6,146 nt of DNA from an uncultured Lachnospiraceae bacterium. GTDB lineage: Bacteria > Bacillota > Clostridia > Lachnospirales > Lachnospiraceae. The stretch's first letter is position 1, and each line of letters begins with the position of its first letter. Positions 1 to 5,091 of this stretch are shown one piece after another. Location of the stretch: NCBI GenBank assembly GCA_910577735.1, contig CAJTOO010000074.1, positions 1 to 6,146 on the forward strand, read 5' to 3'. The notes beneath the pieces were generated by a model, which did not search any database, was not told the origin of the DNA, and saw only the letters and a list, made by a program, of their open reading frames with translations. The translations under genes and the position numbers were made by a program.

Positions 1-162
1 ACAAATGACCTTGAAAATGAACCTGCACAGACTTACTCTGCCAAGTTGCTCAAGTTAGTATCTTTCCCAAAAGCTAATGGGGAATATCAAAAGATAACCG
101 CTGAATATGTAGCAACGGAAATGGAACAAATCAAAAGCGAAACACAATCTGGACAAAGGTAA
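1..162 (+). CDS. 3' end of an unrecognised gene (53 residues visible)
   Basis: An open frame runs from the first base to a TAA at 160-162; the start lies before the window. The visible 53 residues are hydrophilic, rich in Glu, Lys and Gln, and end in KSETQSGQR. No membrane segment, catalytic motif or metal site is visible, and I do not recognise the family. A hairpin terminator follows about 50 bases downstream, which fits a genuine gene end. The AT-rich composition and plus orientation separate it from the minus-strand genes that fill the rest of the window, so it probably belongs to the older sequence flanking the inserted unit. That it is coding rests only on the open frame, the plausible protein composition and the terminator. 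Confidence 0.5.
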   Translation, partial: TNDLENEPAQTYSAKLLKLVSFPKANGEYQKITAEYVATEMEQIKSETQSGQR

Positions 163-214
163 AACAACTACAATTTATCGAGCAACACCTTAAAATCCAA
201 GTGCAATTTTATAA

Positions 215-246
215 GGGCAGCCGACGTTAATTCGACTGTCCTTTTT
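215..246 (+). terminator. Rho-independent terminator after the left-flank gene
   Basis: GGGCAGCCGA (215-224) can pair with TCGACTGTCC (232-241) around a 7-base loop, giving a 10-position stem with one G-U pair and one C-A mismatch. TTTTT follows at 242-246. It lies between the partial gene ending at 162 and the ribosome site at 262-267. Confidence 0.75.
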
Positions 247-272
247 CTATACCGCAGATAGAAGGAGTGACA

Positions 273-311
273 ATGACAAGAAAGAAAACACCTCAGACCA
301 TTGAAGAATAA
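273..311 (+). pseudogene. Truncated 5' end of a small gene, possibly DUF3847/mobilization-accessory-like
   Basis: A strong ribosome site, AAGGAG at 262-267, sits 5 bases before ATG 273. The frame reads MTRKKTPQTIEE and then stops at TAA 309-311. A 12-residue product with so good a start looks like the beginning of a longer gene that was cut. From memory, the basic start (MTRKKTP-x-TIEE) resembles small proteins encoded near relaxase genes in Firmicutes conjugative and mobilizable elements, including DUF3847-type proteins; this cannot be confirmed here. The sequence after 311 belongs to minus-strand genes of different composition. The simplest reading is that the inserted unit interrupted this gene at about 303-311, with the remainder lying beyond the right edge of the window. 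A genuine tiny peptide or leader ORF is the alternative. Confidence 0.45.
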
Positions 312-329
312 GCTCCTTGCTGTCTTTTG

Positions 330-671
330 TTATTGAAGCGAAGCCATATGATGCATAATCTCGTCATAAAAATCACCCTGATTACCATTCCTGACACATG
401 ACCGGCCTATTCTTCCTTCATCCAAGAAATATATTTTCTTACAATAACTTACAATATGAGGATCATGTGTCACTAATACAACTGCCTTATCCATGCCTTC
501 CATGTTGATGTCAAGGAACACTATGCTGCATTCCCGTACATATCCCATATCCGCATAAAGCTCCTCCCCAGAGCCGTATTCCCTTATTTCAAAATCATAA
601 CCGCAGGCTTCCAGCAGCGCCCGCAGCGCGCCCCTGTCCTCCCTGCTGTCATCACAGACCGCTATCTTCAT
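330..671 (-). pseudogene. Chimeric ORF: LytTR-type receiver N-terminus fused to BceA-type ATPase C-terminus
   Basis: This 113-residue ORF joins two unrelated families in one frame. Residues 1-61 are the start of an AgrA/VirR-like receiver: MKIAVCDD gives the acidic pair D7/D8, FLDIN the phospho-acceptor D54, followed by MEGMD. Residues 62-113 are the tail of a BceA/MacB-like ABC ATPase: VLVTHDPH with the switch histidine H69, then SYCKKIYFLDEGRIG, and an ending like the FYxxI tail of bacitracin-type ATPases. The receiver lacks its later Thr/Ser and Lys and the LytTR DNA-binding domain. The ATPase part lacks Walker A, the signature and Walker B. Neither activity can remain. The join falls at about 486-491. 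Start ATG 669-671 has GAGGG (679-683) 7 bases upstream, and a promoter lies further up. A deletion within a former regulator-transporter locus is the likely origin; misassembly must be excluded. Confidence 0.75.
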
Positions 672-708
672 CGCATTTCCCTCAATTTCGTGTTTTTCTC
701 CACTATAA

Positions 709-738
709 ATTATATCGGATTATGGGGTATCCTATCAA
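709..738 (-). promoter_or_regulatory. Sigma-A-type promoter for the chimeric ORF
   Basis: On the minus strand a -35 TTGATA (plus 733-738) and a perfect -10 TATAAT (plus 709-714) are separated by 18 bases. Transcription would begin near 702 and run leftward into the ATG at 671. The promoter lies beyond the ABC operon terminator, so the chimera is a separate transcription unit. Confidence 0.65.
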
Positions 739-743
739 ATCCC

Positions 744-783
744 ATTGCACGAAACTCCCATAAATTGCACAAAACGACTATAA
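744..783 (-). repeat. Tandem 20-bp direct repeat, candidate LytTR operator
   Basis: Two adjacent 20-base copies, 744-763 and 764-783, agree at 16 of 20 positions and both begin ATTGCAC on the plus strand. On the minus strand each contains GTTTyGTGCAAT. The repeats start 5 bases upstream of the -35 box of the promoter feeding the chimeric ORF. LytTR regulators such as AgrA, VirR and AlgR bind pairs of direct repeats roughly two helical turns apart just upstream of the -35 box. Spacing and position fit; the motif match to any published consensus is only partial. Confidence 0.5.
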
Positions 784-893
784 ATCAATCTCAGAATATC
801 ACCGAAATGGCTAAAGTTTTTTGCTTTTTGTCCGATATAGCATCCCCGCTTTCCAAGCAATTTCCCTTATCAGGCCGCCCGGCCTGCCTGCGG

Positions 894-942
894 AAAAAAG
901 CAGACCGCCGCATATGGCGGATGAAGGCCATAGTGCGGCGGT
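894..942 (-). terminator. Rho-independent terminator of the permease-ATPase operon
   Basis: On the minus strand the arm at plus 927-942 pairs with plus 904-918 over 15 base pairs with a single bulged base, around an 8-base loop. The arm is GC-rich (ACCGCCGC and its complement). After a short spacer a run of six U follows (plus 894-899). It begins 13 bases after the ATPase stop codon. Confidence 0.9.
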
Positions 943-955
943 TTGTCTTTTGTAT

Positions 956-1585
956 CTATACAGTATGAAGGCTACCACGCTTTAAGCTCAAAACAACATC
1001 CGCCTGTGCCGCCAGTTCATTTGAATGTGTTACAACTATCACGCATTTATTCAGTCCATGTGCGCTTTCCTTCAATATGCCCATGATTTTTCCCGCCGTA
1101 TCCTCGTCAAGGTTCCCTGTCGGTTCATCTGCCAAAATAACAGGGGTATCAGAAGCCAGGGCACGGGCGATTGCCACTCTCTGCTGCTGCCCGCCGGACA
1201 GTTTCATTACATTTCGTTTTGCTTCCTCGGCTGTCAGCCCAAGCCGCAGGAGCAGGGACAGGACATCCTTTTTCGCTGTCAATGCCACATTTTCCATCGG
1301 TGTCATATAGTCAATAAGGTTATAGCTTTGAAATATCAATGAAACGTGGCTGCGCCTGTGACAGGCAAGTCCGCACTGTGAAATATTTTCACCATCAAAG
1401 AGGATTTCACCTTTTTGCGGAATATCCAGCCCGCCGATCAGTGACAGCATCGTTGTCTTGCCGGAGCCGGATGGTCCAAGGACAGCATACATTTTCCCTG
1501 TTTCAAATTCAGTAGTTACATTCGACAATATCGGTCTGCCTTTCTCATAGGCATAGCATATCCCTTTCATTTCCAAAACAGCCAT
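956..1585 (-). CDS. ABC transporter ATP-binding protein, LolD/MacB type
   Basis: This 209-residue cytoplasmic ATPase should power the permease encoded just upstream. All motifs are intact: Walker A GPSGSGKT (37-44), Q-loop Q86 in IFQSYNL, signature LSGGQQQR (129-136), Walker B VILADEP (149-155) with catalytic E154, D-loop NLD (158-160) and H-loop H187 in VVTHS. These place it in the LolD/MacB/FtsE group. The stretch between the Q-loop and the signature looks shorter than in typical members, giving a small helical subdomain, and the total length is at the short end for the family. Start ATG 1583-1585 is set by AGGAGAGG at plus 1593-1600. The permease stop lies only 20 bases upstream, so the two are translated from one message. 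The order is permease first, ATPase second. Substrate unknown; antimicrobial-peptide or lipid handling is plausible from the kinase/regulator context only. Confidence 0.93.
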   Translation of the reverse strand: MAVLEMKGICYAYEKGRPILSNVTTEFETGKMYAVLGPSGSGKTTMLSLIGGLDIPQKGEILFDGENISQCGLACHRRSHVSLIFQSYNLIDYMTPMENVALTAKKDVLSLLLRLGLTAEEAKRNVMKLSGGQQQRVAIARALASDTPVILADEPTGNLDEDTAGKIMGILKESAHGLNKCVIVVTHSNELAAQADVVLSLKRGSLHTV

Positions 1586-1605
1586 TTTATATCCTCTCCT
1601 TTTCC

Positions 1606-3057
1606 TTAACTCATTTTTGATAAGATTTCACGCGGCTTCAGGCGCATTACCGACAGTGAGGAAATGCCCACCGAAAGAATGATAACGATAATGCCTATAA
1701 GGTAGAGCTGCAGCATATTGTAAAAATCAATCGTAACGCTGATCTGCTCCGTGCTTGGCTCTGCCCCATCTATCGAAACTTCCACTTCCGGGGCGGTATC
1801 CTGCCCAGAAGGCATATCAGACAGGGCAGAATCATCCTTTATACTGACTTCAATATTATCTCCATATCCTTCCTTTACAACAATGTCAATACCATCGTCT
1901 GGCTGTTCCTCATTGGCTGGAATGCCCTGCTGCAATAACCCGTCCGCAATCCGTCCCGCAACTGCACTGCTTGTAAAATAAGAGCATCCAAAGGCGATCA
2001 CTGCAATTAACAAAACCTCAGCGAGATACTGTCCGATAATCCTCATCTTTCCAATGCCCAGGGAGAGGAATACTCCGGTTTCGTGGATACGGCTCCTTCC
2101 CCACATGGTGAGTATCAACGAGAGGATGACTGCGCTTACCAATACAATTACCCATATTATGGATGACACCAAAGCCTGCAGTTTCTGCAATGGTGCGGCG
2201 GCATCCAGATAAGTCTGGTTGTCTGCCGCCACCTTAAAAGCCCGCCAGTCAATAGCGGATAAACCTTTCACTTCCGCCATAATGCTGTCAAGCTGTGCAG
2301 GATCATATACGGAAAATGCCGCTTCATAAAATCCCACCGGCATATCCCCAAATAAACTCTGTAAGGCGCTTGTGTCAATAAAAATCTGGTTTTCCAGTTT
2401 TTCATAAGTGACAACACTCGTAAATGCCGGATCTGGCTTTCGGATTTCATAAATACCAATAATCTTAACTTCCGCCTCCTCATCGGCCTGTAAGGAAATG
2501 CTGTCACCTATCTGCAGGTTGTTCTGGTCTGCCATATCCCTGCTGATAACCGCTGCATTACTCTCATTTCCCGTAATGTGTTTTCCTTCGGCCAGTTCCA
2601 TTATCCCCGACTGAAAAAAGCTGTTATTTTCAGTTCCGGCAACAGTCCGGGCATATACCTTGTTATTAAGCTCCCCTTTCAAAGGAACATTACCGGGAAA
2701 GATAGTAAGGTTTGTGGAGACAAGTGTCTGGGCTGATGCATCATATTTTTCAATGCCGCTTATTTCCATAATGGCATTGATCATATCCTGTGTGACGGGA
2801 AGCTCCGTGTAAAGGTCAAGAGCGCCTTCCCCATCATCGACCACCCTGAAATAAGGATTGCTTTCCGATAGTTCAACTGAAACATAGAATTCACCGCCTA
2901 AAGCCTCCCGCAGATTCTTTTGTGCCTCCTGCGATGCTTTTTGGGTAGAAAGCCCGGTCAATACAAAAGTTGCCATGATAAGAAGAATGAAAAAGAGCAG
3001 GATACTTTTCCCCTTTTTCCGTGTGACGTAAAGATACGCCCGTTTGATAATCCTCAT
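1606..3057 (-). CDS. FtsX/MacB-family ABC transporter permease
   Basis: A 483-residue membrane protein with the four-helix FtsX/MacB plan. TM1 is about residues 18-36. A large extracytoplasmic domain (about 40-295) contains the MacB-like VISRDMADQNNLQIGDSI stretch. TM2 is about 297-319, followed by the family segment RIHETGVFLSLGIGKMRI; TM3 is about 345-363 and TM4 about 449-470. The C-terminus, MRLKPREILSKMS, is the usual coupling tail. Such permeases dimerise and use ATPase-driven mechanotransmission rather than a classical channel. Start ATG 3055-3057 has GGAGG (plus 3065-3069) 7 bases upstream. The TM3-TM4 loop is unusual: residues 381-444 carry 18 acidic and only 2 basic residues in alternating beta-like stretches, where most relatives have a short loop. 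The ATPase follows after 20 bases. Expression is probably set by the phased repeats at 3118-3155. The transported substrate cannot be deduced. Confidence 0.9.
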   Translation of the reverse strand: MRIIKRAYLYVTRKKGKSILLFFILLIMATFVLTGLSTQKASQEAQKNLREALGGEFYVSVELSESNPYFRVVDDGEGALDLYTELPVTQDMINAIMEISGIEKYDASAQTLVSTNLTIFPGNVPLKGELNNKVYARTVAGTENNSFFQSGIMELAEGKHITGNESNAAVISRDMADQNNLQIGDSISLQADEEAEVKIIGIYEIRKPDPAFTSVVTYEKLENQIFIDTSALQSLFGDMPVGFYEAAFSVYDPAQLDSIMAEVKGLSAIDWRAFKVAADNQTYLDAAAPLQKLQALVSSIIWVIVLVSAVILSLILTMWGRSRIHETGVFLSLGIGKMRIIGQYLAEVLLIAVIAFGCSYFTSSAVAGRIADGLLQQGIPANEEQPDDGIDIVVKEGYGDNIEVSIKDDSALSDMPSGQDTAPEVEVSIDGAEPSTEQISVTIDFYNMLQLYLIGIIVIILSVGISSLSVMRLKPREILSKMS

Positions 3058-3100
3058 TTTGATACCTCCGTTTTCTGGTGTTATTCCTTCTGATATTGGT

Positions 3101-3106
3101 ATCTTA
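3101..3106 (-). promoter_or_regulatory. Possible -10 box of the permease-ATPase operon
   Basis: TAAGAT on the minus strand matches TATAAT at 4 of 6 positions, and no good -35 box lies 16-18 bases upstream. That place is occupied by the 11-bp phased repeats. A weak promoter without a -35 box fits one that needs an activator, but the box itself is weak evidence. Confidence 0.35.
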
Positions 3107-3117
3107 CACTCCCAATA

Positions 3118-3155
3118 TGGAACCAGTATGAAACATACGTGAAATTGAAAAGAAA
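3118..3155 (-). promoter_or_regulatory. 11-bp phased repeats, candidate operator for the OmpR-family regulator
   Basis: On the plus strand TGGAA (3118), TGAAA (3129), TGAAA (3140) and AGAAA (3151) recur at exactly 11-base intervals; on the minus strand they read TTCCA, TTTCA, TTTCA, TTTCT. The two copies nearest the gene extend to an 11-mer (GTTTCATACTG and GTTCCATATTG) matching at 9 of 11 positions. OmpR/PhoB-family regulators bind direct repeats of this period as head-to-tail dimers, usually covering the -35 region, which is where this array lies relative to the candidate -10 at 3101-3106. The regulator at 4326-4991 is the obvious binder (inference). Confidence 0.5.
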
Positions 3156-3157
3156 TT

Positions 3158-3189
3158 AAAAAACTCCCCGATCTGCCGGAGAGCTTTTT
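3158..3189 (-). terminator. Rho-independent terminator after the sensor kinase
   Basis: On the minus strand CTCTCCG (plus 3177-3183) pairs with CGGGGAG (plus 3164-3170) around a 6-base loop, with one U-G pair. A run of six U follows (plus 3158-3163). It is preceded by an A-run (plus 3185-3189), so it could also act in the other direction. It separates the two-component operon from the transporter operon, whose regulatory repeats begin immediately beyond it. Confidence 0.85.
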
Positions 3190-3213
3190 CCATTCATGGT
3201 TTTCAATGAATTG

Positions 3214-4329
3214 TTATAAATGAATTGTAAATCTCATCCCCTGTGGTTCTTCCATCGGGCAGAATGAGTAAAAAATGTTCATTGTCTTTAATAATATATC
3301 TACAATATACAGTCCAAGCCCATTCCCGCCCTTGTCGCGGTCTCTTGCAAAGTCAGGACGGTAAAACGGCTCAAATATATGCCGCAGCGTTTCTTTGGGT
3401 ATAGGGACACACTCGTTTTCTATAAGGATATCGCGCCTGTCAAAATATACGGAAACTGTTCTTCCCGGTTCTGTGTATGCCACGGCGTTGGCAAGGATAT
3501 TTGACACTGCTTTTACAAACATCTGAGGCGGCAGTACCGCTTCAAAGCTGTCCGGCAATTCCAGACAGAAGTCAATCCCCTTTGTTCTGGCAATCAGCAT
3601 ATACGGCTCACACAATGAAGAAAACATTTCTGACAGGTCAGTTTCCACGGCTTCCTCGTTTTCTGCTGACATCCCTGCTTTCGAGGTTTCGAGGATATCA
3701 TGTATCATATCTGCGAGTCGTCCTGTCATTTCCCTGCACTCCGGCAGGTAAGTGTCATAATCCTTATATTTCCCGACACCGAGTATCATGTTTTCCAGCG
3801 TGGCATTCAGCGCAGTGACCGGCGTCTTCAATTCATGGGAAGCCGCCCGCAGAAAATCAGCCTTTGACCTCTCGCTCTCGCTTACACGCTGTTTCTCAAT
3901 CTCAAGGCTCTCAATAGCCGACAGCAGGCTTTGGTATAAATGGTTGATATTGTCTGCCAGTATGCCTATTTCATCTTTTGAACTGATTTTGCAAGCAGCA
4001 TCCCTTTCCATCCGTGCCATCTGCTCCGTCACTGCCCCGATCTGTTGAATTGGAACCGTGATTTTCCGTGAAAATACAAAGGAACAGGCTATGGAAATAA
4101 TCACACAGCAGATCAGGGATAGTGGCAGGGCTCTCAGGACAGTCTGCGTAACATAGTCTGTCACATTCAAACTTGTGTTGAGGGACAATTCATCGTGAGG
4201 GCTGACTGAGATTACAAGCCATTCCGGTTTCGTAAATAAATAGAGCAGCAAGTGGGCTATCCCGACAATAAAGAGCATCAGCCCTAATGTATAAAAAAAG
4301 GTTTTAGGGAATAACTTCATCTTTTTCAT
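3214..4329 (-). CDS. Two-component sensor histidine kinase with HAMP domain
   Basis: This 371-residue membrane kinase is the partner of the regulator encoded just upstream. TM1 is about residues 12-32 and TM2 about 67-87, leaving an extracytoplasmic loop of only some 35 residues. A HAMP linker (about 88-140, starting SRKITVPIQQI) and a short coiled coil lead to the HisKA H-box RAASHELKTP with phospho-acceptor H165. The catalytic domain has N-box residues N277 and N281 (NILANAVAYTE), an F-box FEPFYRPDFAR (319-329) and a G2 box GGNGLGLYIV (334-343). The G1 box reads IENECVPIP (303-311) instead of DxGxG; VanS-like kinases often have an ENTG form here, but the glycine is missing too. The short sensor loop suggests detection at the membrane surface or through the transporter. 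ATG 4327-4329 overlaps the regulator stop as ATGA, with GAGG (plus 4337-4340) as ribosome site. Signal unknown. Confidence 0.93.
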   Translation of the reverse strand: MKKMKLFPKTFFYTLGLMLFIVGIAHLLLYLFTKPEWLVISVSPHDELSLNTSLNVTDYVTQTVLRALPLSLICCVIISIACSFVFSRKITVPIQQIGAVTEQMARMERDAACKISSKDEIGILADNINHLYQSLLSAIESLEIEKQRVSESERSKADFLRAASHELKTPVTALNATLENMILGVGKYKDYDTYLPECREMTGRLADMIHDILETSKAGMSAENEEAVETDLSEMFSSLCEPYMLIARTKGIDFCLELPDSFEAVLPPQMFVKAVSNILANAVAYTEPGRTVSVYFDRRDILIENECVPIPKETLRHIFEPFYRPDFARDRDKGGNGLGLYIVDILLKTMNIFYSFCPMEEPQGMRFTIHL

Positions 4330-4991
4330 TGCCCCACCTCGTATTTGTATCCTATGCCTTTGACGGTGACAATACAGTCAAGCCGGAGCTTCTTCCGCAG
4401 GTTTTTAATGTAGGTATCAACCGTCCGGTCAATGATCGGATAGCTGTTCCCCCACAGGTCATCCAGTATCTGTGAACGGGTAAGCACCAGCCCTTTATGC
4501 TCCACAAGCAGTTTTAGCAGGTCTATCTCCTTCGGGGTAATGTCAATCCTGCCGTTTTTATCCCTTGCTGTATAGCCGGAGAAATTAACCGTAACATCCC
4601 CAAAAGTCATGATGTTGGATACCGCGCCTTTTCTGCACCTCCGTAAAAGAGCCGTGATGCGCCGCCCCAACAAAATCATGGAAAAAGGCTTTGTGATGTA
4701 ATCATCCGCCTGTCCATCAAAACTCGCCACCTGCGTATATTCATCTTCAAGCGCCGTAAGCATGAGGATGGGCACTGAACTTTTCTGCCGTATCTCATGC
4801 AGGACGGAAAGCCCCGACACTTTGGGGAGCATGATATCCAATACAACAAGGTCAATACCACCCTTTCCAAATATCTGCAATGCCTCGTCACCGTCATAGG
4901 CGGGAATGATTTCATGTCCTGCCGATCTCAAATATTCACATATTGCCTCGTTTGTTTTTCTGTCATCTTCTACAATAAGCAATGCCGCCAT
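4326..4991 (-). CDS. OmpR/PhoB-family response regulator
   Basis: A 221-residue cytoplasmic transcription factor. The receiver domain (about 1-115) has the acidic pair D9/D10 in IVEDD, phospho-acceptor D52 in VVLDIMLP, T79 in LMLTA and K101 in ITKPF, so every residue for phosphorylation and switching is present. A winged-helix DNA-binding domain follows (about 127-219), with ITPKEIDLLKLL, the recognition region RTVDTYIKNLRKKL, and the C-terminal wing VKGIGYKYE. It resembles VanR-type regulators. The frame is open further upstream to ATG 5055-5057, but I chose ATG 4989-4991 because AGGAGGT lies 6 bases before it and the protein then begins exactly at the receiver (MAALLIVEDD). It is translationally coupled to the kinase. 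Its likely target is the phased repeat array before the permease gene. No specific gene name is justified. Confidence 0.93.
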   Translation of the reverse strand: MAALLIVEDDRKTNEAICEYLRSAGHEIIPAYDGDEALQIFGKGGIDLVVLDIMLPKVSGLSVLHEIRQKSSVPILMLTALEDEYTQVASFDGQADDYITKPFSMILLGRRITALLRRCRKGAVSNIMTFGDVTVNFSGYTARDKNGRIDITPKEIDLLKLLVEHKGLVLTRSQILDDLWGNSYPIIDRTVDTYIKNLRKKLRLDCIVTVKGIGYKYEVGQ

Positions 4992-4997
4992 ATAAGC

Positions 4998-5004
4998 ACC
5001 TCCT
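4998..5004 (-). promoter_or_regulatory. Ribosome binding site that fixes the regulator start
   Basis: A perfect AGGAGGT on the minus strand, 6 bases before ATG 4989-4991. It rules out the longer reading from 5057, whose extra 22 residues do not look like a receiver domain. Confidence 0.9.
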
Positions 5005-5051
5005 GGTATTTTGAGTTTACCATAAGATTGCGTTTTATTAGGAAAACACAC

Positions 5052-5057
5052 TGTCAA
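5052..5057 (-). promoter_or_regulatory. Consensus -35 hexamer, possible two-component promoter
   Basis: TTGACA reads on the minus strand 60 bases before the regulator ATG, in the 90-base gap after the recombinase stop. No convincing -10 lies 16-18 bases downstream: TAAAAC comes at 14 bases and TAATAA at 11. It may be a poorly spaced, activator-dependent promoter or chance; the two-component genes could also be read from the recombinase message. Confidence 0.25.
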
Positions 5058-5073
5058 AAGGTTTTCATGCTTT

Positions 5074-5091
5074 GGCGGGGGTCAGCCCGCC
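5074..5091 (-). other. GC hairpin spanning the recombinase stop codon
   Basis: GGCGGG pairs with CCCGCC (plus 5074-5079 with 5086-5091) around a 6-base loop, overlapping the stop codon at 5082-5084. No U-run follows on either strand, so it is not a standard terminator; it might slow or partly stop readthrough into the regulator gene. Confidence 0.35.

Noticed and set aside
871..886. CAGGCC/GGCCTG hairpin with a 4-base loop
   Set aside because: The stem is short and no U-run follows on either strand; the true terminator is next to it at 894-942.
690..968. Plus-strand 92-residue open frame opposite the terminator and promoter region
   Set aside because: It crosses a strong hairpin terminator, a promoter and a repeat, lacks a ribosome site and has no family-like features.
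1025..1342. Plus-strand open frames opposite the ATPase gene
   Set aside because: They are shadows of a gene with all ABC motifs intact.
3207..3228. TGAATTGT repeated twice at the kinase stop codon
   Set aside because: An 8-base repeat in AT-rich sequence partly inside a coding region is likely chance.
4992..5057. Longer N-terminus for the response regulator
   Set aside because: The extra 22 residues are not receiver-like, and a perfect AGGAGGT lies inside this stretch just before the inner ATG.
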